A stretch of 64,000 bases of DNA from Chitinophaga sp. MM2321. GTDB taxonomy: Bacteria; Bacteroidota; Bacteroidia; Chitinophagales; Chitinophagaceae. A program made the position numbers and the translations under genes. The DNA lies in assembly GCF_964033635.1 (NCBI RefSeq), contig NZ_OZ035533.1, positions 4,898,001-4,962,000 of the forward strand, in the 5' to 3' direction. A model generated the notes under the pieces. The model ran no database searches, was not told the origin of the DNA, and was given only the letters and a program-made list of their open reading frames with translations. Below are positions 1 to 8,258 of the stretch, in pieces; position 1 is the stretch's first letter, and every line of letters begins with the position of its first letter.

Positions 1-1506
1 CGTCCGGGTGCCTACGACGCTACGCAGTCAGGCAGTTGGAGCTGGGACAACCTGCGTAATATCAATTACTTCCTGGAACGTTATGGCAATGCGCAGATAG
101 CTACGGAAGATAAAAATCATTTCGCCGGTATCGCCCGTTTTTTCCGTGCCATGTTTTATTTTGAAAAAGTAAAACGTTTCGGTGATGTGCCCTGGTATAG
201 TAAAAGCATGACCATCGATGATCCTGAACTGTATAAAGGCCGCGACCCACGTACAATGGTGATGGATAGTGTGCTGGCTGATCTCGATTTCGCCTGCGAA
301 AACATCCGTTCCACAAAAGACAACAGCAGTTCCCAGATCACCCGCTGGGTGGCGCTGGCATATAAATCCAGGGTATGTTTGTTTGAGGGTACCTTCCGCA
401 AATATCATCCGGAGCTACAGCTGCCGAAAGCAACCGAATGGCTGAACGCCGCTGCCACCGCAGCAGAAGCCGTGAGAAAAGGCGGACAGTATTCACTCAA
501 TACCAGCGGAGATGCCGCCATGAACTACCGTAACCTGTTCATCAGCGAAACCCCCAACGCCAATGAAGTGATCCTGGCCTTTGTATGCAACAAAAGCCTG
601 CGGATCTTCAATGATGCCAACTGGTATTACACCAGTGCTACTTATGGTACCAGGATCAGCTTTATAAAAACATTTACCGATACTTACCTGAATGCAGACG
701 GCAGCAGGTTTACCGACACACCAGGTTTCGATAACCTGCCTTTCAATGAAGAAGTAAAGAACCGGGACCTGCGGCTGCAACAAACCATCCGTATGGGCAA
801 ATACAGCCGGGAAGGGGTTGCGGCGCCGCCTGACTTTACGTATACCTATACAGGTTACCAACCCATCAAATACACGCTCGATTCAAAAGCGACCGATGGT
901 GTGGCAGAAAACTACAACTCTATTCCTATCATCCGTTATGCAGAAGTATTATTGAATGAAGCAGAAGCCAAAGCTGAACTGGGTACTTTTACAGAAGCCG
1001 ACTGGAATGTTACAGTCAAATTATTAAGGGCACGTGCAGGTTTGCAGCAAACTGCCATGCCGGCTACAGCGGATCAATACCTGGTTAAAAATTATTTTCC
1101 GGATATTGCAGATGTAGCCATCCTGGAAATCCGCCGGGAGCGGGGTATTGAACTTTCGCTCGAAGGGTTCCGCTTTTATGATCTCATCCGCTGGAACAGG
1201 AGCAAGTTGTTGGAAAATGTATATGTAGGACTGTACGTGCCCGCCATGGATGCACTGATGGATTTGAATGAAGATGGCAAACCGGATGTATCCTTTGTAA
1301 AGAAAACACCAGCCACCAAAGTACCGGGTGTATACTATTTCCTTATTGATGACGACCAGTCAAAATTATCTGAAGGAACCAAAGGAAACCTCATCTGGTT
1401 AAGTAATATCGTCAGGAAATGGGAAGACTATAAATACGTATACCCGATACCGTATAATGAAACGGTACTGAATCCGGCACTCGGTCAGAATAAAGGCTGG
1501 GATTAA
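1..1506 (+). CDS. SusD/RagB-type outer membrane lipoprotein, 5' end missing
   Basis: Carbohydrate- or nutrient-binding lipoprotein that caps a SusC TonB-dependent channel. The reading frame is open from base 1, so about 501 residues are visible while the signal peptide and the first part of the protein lie outside the window. Typical SusD marks are present: the early helix ending in RFGDVPWY, the late helix with ERGIELSLEGFRFYDLIRW, and the C-terminal YPIPYNETVLNPALGQNKGW, which corresponds to the family's PIP...NP.L.QNPGY ending. The next gene starts 21 bases downstream on the same strand, so the two are probably co-transcribed. The partner susC should lie just upstream of the window. The substrate cannot be read from this fragment. 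Confidence 0.93.
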   Translation, partial: RPGAYDATQSGSWSWDNLRNINYFLERYGNAQIATEDKNHFAGIARFFRAMFYFEKVKRFGDVPWYSKSMTIDDPELYKGRDPRTMVMDSVLADLDFACENIRSTKDNSSSQITRWVALAYKSRVCLFEGTFRKYHPELQLPKATEWLNAAATAAEAVRKGGQYSLNTSGDAAMNYRNLFISETPNANEVILAFVCNKSLRIFNDANWYYTSATYGTRISFIKTFTDTYLNADGSRFTDTPGFDNLPFNEEVKNRDLRLQQTIRMGKYSREGVAAPPDFTYTYTGYQPIKYTLDSKATDGVAENYNSIPIIRYAEVLLNEAEAKAELGTFTEADWNVTVKLLRARAGLQQTAMPATADQYLVKNYFPDIADVAILEIRRERGIELSLEGFRFYDLIRWNRSKLLENVYVGLYVPAMDALMDLNEDGKPDVSFVKKTPATKVPGVYYFLIDDDQSKLSEGTKGNLIWLSNIVRKWEDYKYVYPIPYNETVLNPALGQNKGWD

Positions 1507-1527
1507 TTTTAAAGAAAACCACATCAC

Positions 1528-2868
1528 ATGAAAAAGATAATAGGCATTGCAGGATTATTAATGATAGGTTTTTCTTCCTTTGCGCAGCAGGCTGCTCATG
1601 TAGTACTCATTACCATCGATGGCTTCCGGCCTGATTTTTACATGGATCCCTCCTGGGGAATGGTGAACCTGCGGATGATGAAGGAGAAAGGTACTTATGC
1701 AGATGGAGTAAACAGCGTATTCCCATCTGTCACCTATCCCAATCATACGTCGCTGATTACCGGTGTAACACCCGCACAGCACGGGATCTATTACAACGCA
1801 CCCTTTGAGCCGAATGGCGCCACCGGCTACTGGTATTTTAACTATGCCTCCGTCCAATCGCCCACACTCTATGATGCCGTGCGTAAGGCAGGAAAAACTT
1901 CCGCCAATGTTATATGGCCTGTAACGGTGGATGCGCCCATCGATTATAATATTCCGGATGTATGGCCGGTAGGGAAAGATAAGGACAGGCGGAAAGCTAC
2001 GGCGGCCAGTGCCAATCCGGCTTCACTATGGCAGGAAATCCAGGAAAATGCCACCGGCAAATTAGGGCCCGCTGATTTCGCGATGGAAAAAGAAGAAATG
2101 ATCATGGATGAAAATGTAGCGCGCATGTCGGCTTACCTGATCACCACCTACAAACCAACATTCACGACGTTACACCTGGCCTGTACGGATCACTTTGAGC
2201 ATGAAGAAGGCCGCGACGGTTTCCTGGTACGGAAAGCCGTAGCCGGTGCAGACCGCGCACTGGGTACTATTATAGAAGCACTCAAACGTGCAGGTATCTA
2301 CGAAAATACGGCGATCATTGTTACCGGTGATCATGGCTTTGTAGACATCAACAAAGCCTTTTCACCCAACGTATTGCTGGCGCAGAACGGCCTGCTGACG
2401 GATGTGAAAACAGGCAACTGGAAAGCACAGTTCCATGCATCGGGAGGCGCCGCATTTCTGCACCTGAAAGATGCATCAGACAAACAGACGCTCCATAAAG
2501 TATTAACACTTTTAAAAACACTGCCGGCTGATCAGCAACAAATGTTTAAGGTGATTGACCGCAAACAACTGGATGCCGTGGGCGCCGATCCACATGCGGC
2601 CATCGCCATCGCAGCATCCCAGGGTGTTACCATTAGTGGCGCCACAAAGGGAGAACTGGTGAAAGCAGCCAAAGGCGGCACACACGGCTACTACCCCGAC
2701 TTTAAAGAAATACAGACCGGCTTTGTAGCCTATGGCGCCGGTATTACCACCGGTGGTCATGTGGAAGAAATGAATGTAACTGATGTAGCACCGCTGATAG
2801 CCCGGTTACTTGGACTTCCTTTTGAAAAGGCAACGGGTAAAGCCCCCGCAGCAGCGATAGCGAAATAA
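1528..2868 (+). CDS. Secreted alkaline-phosphatase-superfamily phosphodiesterase (NPP type)
   Basis: Predicted metal-dependent nucleotide pyrophosphatase/phosphodiesterase acting in the periplasm or outside the cell. Residues 1-20 form a signal peptide ending in SSFAQ. The two-metal site is visible: Asp31 in ITIDGFRPD, the nucleophile Thr69 in the TYPNH motif (family TFPNH), DHFEHEEG in the middle, and VTGDHGF near residue 270. The length of 446 residues fits bacterial NPPs. It follows the SusD gene by 21 bases and is probably in the same operon, suggesting that the imported material carries phosphodiester or phosphate groups, or that the enzyme scavenges nucleotides. The true substrate is unknown; a phosphoglycerol or sphingomyelin-like target is also possible. 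Confidence 0.9.
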   Translation: MKKIIGIAGLLMIGFSSFAQQAAHVVLITIDGFRPDFYMDPSWGMVNLRMMKEKGTYADGVNSVFPSVTYPNHTSLITGVTPAQHGIYYNAPFEPNGATGYWYFNYASVQSPTLYDAVRKAGKTSANVIWPVTVDAPIDYNIPDVWPVGKDKDRRKATAASANPASLWQEIQENATGKLGPADFAMEKEEMIMDENVARMSAYLITTYKPTFTTLHLACTDHFEHEEGRDGFLVRKAVAGADRALGTIIEALKRAGIYENTAIIVTGDHGFVDINKAFSPNVLLAQNGLLTDVKTGNWKAQFHASGGAAFLHLKDASDKQTLHKVLTLLKTLPADQQQMFKVIDRKQLDAVGADPHAAIAIAASQGVTISGATKGELVKAAKGGTHGYYPDFKEIQTGFVAYGAGITTGGHVEEMNVTDVAPLIARLLGLPFEKATGKAPAAAIAK

Positions 2869-2890
2869 GCAGCCTTTTACCGTGCGGCGA

Positions 2891-2930
2891 CATACTTCTG
2901 ATAGTATCAGGTGATACTATCAGAAGTATG
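2891..2930. other. 40-bp near-perfect palindrome
   Basis: Two 19-bp arms (left arm 2891-2909, right arm 2912-2930) are exact reverse complements with only GG between them. The arms are AT-rich, and the right side is followed by only four T residues, so it is not a textbook intrinsic terminator. It sits 22 bases after the phosphodiesterase stop codon and may act as a terminator or mRNA stabiliser for that operon, or as a protein binding site. Confidence 0.75.
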
Positions 2931-3042
2931 CATTTTAGATTTAATGTCCTTGCTTTCATTTTCAGTGGGGGTTCAGGAACTATTTATGAAATAAGTTTTA
3001 TTTACTACTTTGCAAATAGAAGTACCCTAAAACTTATCCCCC

Positions 3043-3822
3043 ATGAATTTAGAGCCAATTCTAAAATATACCGGTATTGCAGGGTTAGCGATTACCTTGC
3101 TCTTTTTTCTTTTTAAGGACATCATCAGGAAAAATATTTTTAGCAGATTAAATCAGAAATATTCCTATCAGATTTTGAGACTCATCATTCTTCTGATTTT
3201 CTTCGCGTCCATCGCCTGTATTATTGGCTATTTTTATACCCAAAAAGCGGAAGCTACCGGTAAGAACGAAAAGGATACTATCAATGTTGATGATCATCAT
3301 ATAGAATCCAATGGAGATAATAACACTAATATTTCCGGCAGCAATATTGTTGTTAATCTGGCAGGTACAGTTCCGACCTATGATATTGACAAAATCGAGG
3401 TAGATTCATTTGCTGAGTTTCTGGAAGAAAATGACCAAAAAATTATTAATCTCAATATTTTAATGGATGCCGTAAATCATCCTTTCCCGGGAGACGACAC
3501 AACCATCGAAGGCAGTACCTTCTCTAAAACGTCTCTTGTGGTGGAAGATGCTAAAGAAAATGATGACGGGGGGTATACTAATTTAGTATTTAGTGCACGT
3601 TCAAAATCACCGCATACCTATATTAATGGTGATAAAGAAATTCAAAATTATTATTGGACTGAGGACGAAACAGAATGTACAGTCATCATTAATAAAATTA
3701 ATAAAGACCTGGTTTATTTTGAACATGGGTTCATCATTGTAAAAGGACGATATCTTATCAAATACTATTTGGGTGGGCAAGGACATCATGTTGCGACTTT
3801 AACACCCAAGGAAACGACATAA
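3043..3822 (+). CDS. Hypothetical protein with two membrane segments and a soluble C-terminal domain
   Basis: Not recognised. The 259-residue protein has two hydrophobic stretches, about residues 8-25 and 44-65, joined by a short basic loop. A polar Asn/Ser-rich linker (about 85-108, with NGDNNTNISGSN) follows, and then a soluble domain of about 150 residues without a motif I know. The linker resembles the NNxxISG-type linkers seen in signalling and effector proteins. The gene is more AT-rich than its neighbours, stands alone between a palindrome and a converging gene, and may have been acquired separately. An anchored sensor or a small defence-related protein would both fit the shape, but nothing in the sequence decides this. 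Confidence 0.7.
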   Translation: MNLEPILKYTGIAGLAITLLFFLFKDIIRKNIFSRLNQKYSYQILRLIILLIFFASIACIIGYFYTQKAEATGKNEKDTINVDDHHIESNGDNNTNISGSNIVVNLAGTVPTYDIDKIEVDSFAEFLEENDQKIINLNILMDAVNHPFPGDDTTIEGSTFSKTSLVVEDAKENDDGGYTNLVFSARSKSPHTYINGDKEIQNYYWTEDETECTVIINKINKDLVYFEHGFIIVKGRYLIKYYLGGQGHHVATLTPKETT

Positions 3823-3841
3823 TGTTAATTTCCCCACTCCC

Positions 3842-4762
3842 CTAAGTTATATTTATATAACATATAACAGGAACTCCCGCACAGAATAAGTATACAAATA
3901 AATGATAGGTTTGGTTATCCTTTTCCGGAGAACGTTGCCGCCACAATCTTATCGCGATACTCCAATGTACGAGTAACTGGATAACAAGAATGATTAAGGG
4001 AACTGGTGTTTTTATAATTTCAAAAAAAGGCATTTGTGTCAACATGGCCGCAATAAATAACGCCGGTGACAGGGTAAGGTAATGAATGACCATCAGGACC
4101 CTGCCGTTTTTGTCTCCAATAGCTATTGGCAGCGTTTTTCTACCCATCTCCCTGTCTCCCTTTTCATCCCTGAAATCCTGTATGGGAAGTGCAAACCCCG
4201 CCCAAAGGCTGATACATATAAAATACCATACAATGTTTAAAGAAACCCCTTCCCCAGGAGAGGCAATCCCCCATTGGGCAGCTAACAGGAGGAAGGTGCC
4301 TATGCTCATCCCGAATAGGTTCTTAGTTATCCAGTGATCGCTCCAGCCATAAACATTCAGCAGATAGGTAATCAACTGCCATCCTACAGAGATCCAGAAT
4401 ATTTCCAGCCGGTATGCCAGCAGCAAAAACAACATATTATAGATGATGATCCGGTAATAAGTGCTTTTTTTTGTGACCAACCCGGTGGGTAAGGGCCGGT
4501 ATGGCTTATTGATCCTGTCCTCTTCAATAGAATTGACCTGGTTGGTCATGCAAAAGGTATAAATATAAAGACAGGCATATACCAGTGAGCACAGAAGGTG
4601 CATGGGTAACCCTTTCCAGGAATGTTCACAATATATCCAGGCTGTAAAAAAGGCAATGAGGGAAGGCAGGATGGTATCCCATATGTCGTTATTAATGAAT
4701 TTCCATAGTACATGTATCTCATGGAAAACGAATGACAATCCTGTTTGACGATGAGTTGACAT
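3842..4762 (-). CDS. UbiA-family prenyltransferase
   Basis: Integral membrane enzyme expected to transfer a prenyl chain to an acceptor. The 306 residues are mostly hydrophobic helices. Two Asp-rich motifs are visible: residues 74-90 (NQVNSIEEDRINKPYRP) and 196-208 (DFRDEKGDREMGR). The first is a variant of the usual NDxxDxxxD, with Ser78 where Asp is common but Asp82 kept; this NQ...EED form is common in a UbiA subgroup outside the quinone-synthesis enzymes. The gene lies 81 bases downstream of the hybrid kinase on the same strand. The acceptor and prenyl donor cannot be told from the sequence. Confidence 0.85.
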   Translation of the reverse strand: MSTHRQTGLSFVFHEIHVLWKFINNDIWDTILPSLIAFFTAWIYCEHSWKGLPMHLLCSLVYACLYIYTFCMTNQVNSIEEDRINKPYRPLPTGLVTKKSTYYRIIIYNMLFLLLAYRLEIFWISVGWQLITYLLNVYGWSDHWITKNLFGMSIGTFLLLAAQWGIASPGEGVSLNIVWYFICISLWAGFALPIQDFRDEKGDREMGRKTLPIAIGDKNGRVLMVIHYLTLSPALFIAAMLTQMPFFEIIKTPVPLIILVIQLLVHWSIAIRLWRQRSPEKDNQTYHLFVYLFCAGVPVICYINIT

Positions 4763-4843
4763 GGCGTATAAAAAGGTTGTATTCCTAAAATAAGAAATAC
4801 TACAGTAAACTCATAACAGTATTAAATTTCGCTATCAGATAAA

Positions 4844-6586
4844 TTATACCAATCGTTCAAGTACGGATCTTAGTTCTGTGAATTCTACCGGTTTACGAAT
4901 GAATTCATCTGCCCCGGCTGCGATAAATTCCTCTCCTGCTTCCTTAAAAGCATCCGCACTGGCCAGGATTATGGGTATGCCTTGCAGCGCATTATCCCTT
5001 CTGATATGTTTCAGCGTTTCTATACCATTCATTTCCGGCATCTGGGAGTCCAGTATTATCAGGTCGGGTATTATATTCCTGGCCTCTTTTAATCCTTCAT
5101 TACCATTTTCGGCTTTAAACAGCTGACTCGATTTAAAGAACATCTTCATGGCAACATGCATCATTTCTTCGTCATCAATTATCAAAATCTTCTTGCCTTT
5201 TAATGAATCGGTTCCCATGATCCTTACCCCGTTACATATTTCCGGATCATTGCCCGTTACACAAGGAATGGTTACCATAAAAGTTGACCCCCGATCTGGC
5301 TCACTTTCCAGTATAATTTCTCCTTTCAGGCGCCTGACTATCTGGGAAACTATATGCAGACCAAGCCCATTTCCTCCCTGGGTACGATTATCGGAGGAAA
5401 CGAATGGATCAAATATCAATTGCTGATGCTCTTTAGAAATACCTGGTCCCTGGTTACTCACACTGATACTGATGGAATCGTGCTTCCCTTCCATCTTTAT
5501 TATTATTTCAGTATCAGCTACCCCATACTTTACCGCGTTGGCGACCAGGTTAATAATCACCTGGTTTAGCATCTGCTTATCGGTGGTAATCTTTGCCGGC
5601 ACCTCGGCACGATTAAATTTAATCAGAATCCGTTGCCCTTTTTCTTCCGCCAGTGGATCCAGTATCCGTTTCACCTCATTTATCCAGGTATAGGTATGGA
5701 AACACGTATTTACAATTTCACTGGGTTGTCCCGCTTCTATTTTGCTTAGATCCAGGATATTATTAATGATGTTGGTGCCATATACGGTGGCGGGTATTAA
5801 TTTATTGAGATATTGCTCCAACTCTGCCAGTTCCGGATATTTATAAACATACCTGGCAAGTGTACTCTTTAGCATTAAGGCACTCATGTGTACAGAGATC
5901 ATTGGCGTTCTGAGATCATGGCTGATCTCGCGCAAAAACACTTTCCTTGAAATATCTGCTTTCTTAAGCGAGTTAAACAGGTGTTCATTTTCCCTTGCAT
6001 AATATAACATGACTGCCAGGATAAGCACCAGCATTCCTCCAATACTAAACCACCTGAAAACAAACAGATTAAGATGAGCCAGGGGAATAGGTTCAATGAT
6101 CCTGTAATAGTTGTTTACCTCTATGGTAGCTATTAATATGGCAGTAATGAGCAAACTAATAAATACCATTTTCCTTCTCCGGAAAATAAAAAAGGAGCCG
6201 CCCACAAGAAAGGCGATCAGAAAAGCGCCCACCAATTCTATACTAATGGCCATCCCGAGCAATGCGCCAAAATAAATCGCTGAAAAACAGTGAATGAATA
6301 GCATGCCGAAGGTGGCATAGGTGTTTTTTCCCTGTTTATTTAATAGCAGCAGACTAAAAAAGGCAGTGCCTTCTATTAATACACCAGCTAACAACAGTTT
6401 AGACATTGTTAAAAAGAAAAAAATCAAGCCAATACCAAATACCATTGAGCCGGTAACGATAGCAAGGGTATTGATTATTATCACCGATGATTTATCATCC
6501 AGGCCAACCTTATCCACACCAAGATGACACAAGCTATGTATCCAGGCCGGGAATCTTTTCATTGTAGAAACATTCTTAGTAAACAT
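4844..6586 (-). CDS. Membrane hybrid histidine kinase with C-terminal receiver domain
   Basis: Two-component sensor kinase of 580 residues. Residues about 35-195 hold six or seven membrane helices with no large periplasmic domain, so the signal is probably sensed in or near the membrane. The HisKA helix carries the phospho-acceptor His223 (EISHDLRTP). The ATPase domain shows the N-box around Asn350, NQGPG at 378-382 and GNGLGL at 405-410. The receiver domain starts near residue 466, with acidic DD at 471-472, phospho-Asp513 (ILDSQMPEMNG) and Lys565 (RKP). There is no DNA-binding domain and no neighbouring response regulator, so the output partner is elsewhere. A second start at codon 9 (Met at base 6562) is possible. 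Confidence 0.93.
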   Translation of the reverse strand: MFTKNVSTMKRFPAWIHSLCHLGVDKVGLDDKSSVIIINTLAIVTGSMVFGIGLIFFFLTMSKLLLAGVLIEGTAFFSLLLLNKQGKNTYATFGMLFIHCFSAIYFGALLGMAISIELVGAFLIAFLVGGSFFIFRRRKMVFISLLITAILIATIEVNNYYRIIEPIPLAHLNLFVFRWFSIGGMLVLILAVMLYYARENEHLFNSLKKADISRKVFLREISHDLRTPMISVHMSALMLKSTLARYVYKYPELAELEQYLNKLIPATVYGTNIINNILDLSKIEAGQPSEIVNTCFHTYTWINEVKRILDPLAEEKGQRILIKFNRAEVPAKITTDKQMLNQVIINLVANAVKYGVADTEIIIKMEGKHDSISISVSNQGPGISKEHQQLIFDPFVSSDNRTQGGNGLGLHIVSQIVRRLKGEIILESEPDRGSTFMVTIPCVTGNDPEICNGVRIMGTDSLKGKKILIIDDEEMMHVAMKMFFKSSQLFKAENGNEGLKEARNIIPDLIILDSQMPEMNGIETLKHIRRDNALQGIPIILASADAFKEAGEEFIAAGADEFIRKPVEFTELRSVLERLV

Positions 6587-7028
6587 TGTAGTAGGCTTCA
6601 GGTTTTTTCGAGGGTTGCTGTATAGGTTCAGGGAAAATAGTTTTTTTTAGGTTGTAGCAATTCCAAACGTAGAATCGTGAAAAAATATTATCAAGTACAG
6701 CTCATACCACGTAGTTCAGCAATAATTTATGGGAATAAAATCAAACAGGATGTAGGCCATTCCAGTGTTTTTCATTCATTGAAATAAGGAATCCGACATA
6801 AGATACGAAAATATTATTTACGAAAATACACCCTAAAATTTGAATGCGAACATCACTGCAGTATTATCCCGGTGCAGCAACCAGGTATCCTTATTATATA
6901 TGCTAATACACTAAAAGCCAATTGCACCCATTAGGTAATTCGCGCATATAACGAATAATTTTCGATCACCGTTTAATCTTTTGATAACTTTTTAAAAAAA
7001 ACGAGAGAGGGAGAGATATAAAAACGAC
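6587..7028. other. Intergenic region, AT-rich, no gene seen
   Basis: This stretch holds the upstream region of the hybrid kinase (minus strand). No open frame or RNA gene was recognised. The only pattern seen is a direct repeat of TACGAAAATA at 6804-6813 and 6819-6828, one 15-bp step apart. Confidence 0.5.
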
Positions 7029-7053
7029 AAAACCCGCTATTGTAGCGGGTTTT
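7029..7053 (-). terminator. Intrinsic terminator of tRNA-Gln(CUG)
   Basis: An 11-bp stem (AAAACCCGCTA / TAGCGGGTTTT) with a 3-base loop lies 8 bases past the tRNA 3' end. On the minus strand it is followed by further T-rich sequence. Confidence 0.85.
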
Positions 7054-7061
7054 AAAGAAAG

Positions 7062-7132
7062 TTGCCTGACCTGGATTCGAACCAAGACAAACAGAGTCAG
7101 AGTCTGTCGTACTACCGTTATACTATCAGGCA
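7062..7132 (-). tRNA. tRNA-Gln, anticodon CUG
   Basis: A full cloverleaf folds on the minus strand: 7-bp acceptor (TGCCTGA/TCAGGCA, bases 7126-7132 and 7063-7069), a short D arm, anticodon stem ACAGA/TCTGT with loop CTCTGAC (anticodon CTG), and a T arm with TTCGAAT. The length is 71 bases with the discriminator A at 7062; CCA is not encoded. It reads the codon CAG. Confidence 0.97.
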
Positions 7133-7149
7133 TTATCAATTCAGGACCG

Positions 7150-7180
7150 CGAAATTATAACATTTTCTGAAACAAACAAA
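7150..7180 (-). promoter_or_regulatory. Bacteroidota-type promoter of tRNA-Gln(CUG)
   Basis: On the minus strand a TTTG box (7177-7180) is followed after exactly 19 bases by TAATTTCG (7150-7157), one mismatch from the Bacteroidota -7 consensus TAnnTTTG. The box ends 17 bases before the mature tRNA 5' end. Confidence 0.65.
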
Positions 7181-7246
7181 AATATCTGCAAAAAACTGAA
7201 AAAAAATGCTTGCTGATAATTGCTGATTTTCAGTAATTTACAAGCT

Positions 7247-8098
7247 ATGCGACTACCCAGGATACTCTTTGGCAGCTTAATTCTATTTTCAGGCCACTCC
7301 TTTGGCCAATCGGCCAAACCGGCCATGTTGGGCCATACAAACTCGGATCAGCTCACAGAAGCCTCCGGAATTGCTTCCAGCTCTATCCTGCCTGGTTGTT
7401 ACTGGACACATAACGACAGTGGCAACAAACCGCAGGTATTTCTCCTCAATAACAAAGCACAGGTCATCAGCACCATAAAGTTAAAAGGCGCCGGTAACCG
7501 CGACTGTGAGGAAATCGCAGAAGGCATCGGCCCGGTAAAGAGTAAACGCTATGTATATGTAGGAGATATCGGCGATAATCACGGTGCCCGGAAAAATATC
7601 CGCATCTATCGTTTTGAAGAACCGGCCAAAATTCCCGGCAACGACACCACCATCACACCCGATATACTCTCCCTGCAATTTCCCAATGGCGCCCGCGATG
7701 CGGAAACAATGCTCATTGACCCCATCGGCAAAAAAATCTACATCGTCAGTAAAAGAGAGAAAAAGGTAAGCCTCTATAAAACTGATCAGCTCTTTTTTAA
7801 AAATGGTGACAAAACAGGATTACAAAAACTGATCACGCTCCCCTATACCTGGGTTACCTCCGGCGATATCTCTAAAGATGGTCATCATATTGTGATCAAG
7901 ACCTTAACAATGATATACTACTGGCACCGCAATACAAATGAAACCGTAGAACAAGCCATGGCAAAACCCGCCAAAGAACTGCCTTACCAGGTTGAAAAAC
8001 AAGGAGAAGCCATCACCATCACACCAAATGCTGATGGATATGTAACCATCAGCGAAGGAGAAAATGCACCCGTGTATTATTATAAATGGAAGTTCTGA
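7247..8098 (+). CDS. Exported beta-propeller-like protein of unknown function
   Basis: A secreted protein of 283 residues from the Met at 7247; a longer start at 7220 would add nine residues before the signal peptide, so the shorter one is preferred. Residues 1-21 form a signal peptide ending in HSFGQ. The body is rich in short beta strands with regular motifs such as ASGIASS, GCYWTHNDSG, YVYVGDIGDN, IYRFEEP and KIYIVSKREKKVSLY, which suggests a propeller. Similar single-copy proteins are common in Bacteroidota, usually annotated as hypothetical. The gene stands alone, downstream of a divergent tRNA. No catalytic residues can be assigned. Confidence 0.8.
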   Translation: MRLPRILFGSLILFSGHSFGQSAKPAMLGHTNSDQLTEASGIASSSILPGCYWTHNDSGNKPQVFLLNNKAQVISTIKLKGAGNRDCEEIAEGIGPVKSKRYVYVGDIGDNHGARKNIRIYRFEEPAKIPGNDTTITPDILSLQFPNGARDAETMLIDPIGKKIYIVSKREKKVSLYKTDQLFFKNGDKTGLQKLITLPYTWVTSGDISKDGHHIVIKTLTMIYYWHRNTNETVEQAMAKPAKELPYQVEKQGEAITITPNADGYVTISEGENAPVYYYKWKF

Positions 8099-8258
8099 TT
8101 ACACCCCACCGGAAATAACATTGCAACCCCACTTCAGGCCCCCTTTCCTACCTGCTGACGTCTCATTTCAGTAGCTTATTTTATACTTGTATACGCGGGG
8201 AAACCTGTTATCCCCTGCGCCTCAAATAACCATTCACGCACATAATCTCTTTTCTCTC

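Noticed and set aside
2928..3116. Open frame of 62 codons overlapping the start of the two-helix membrane protein
   Set aside because: It is in another frame, begins inside the palindrome and lacks protein-like composition; the 259-residue frame starting at 3043 has clear membrane helices.
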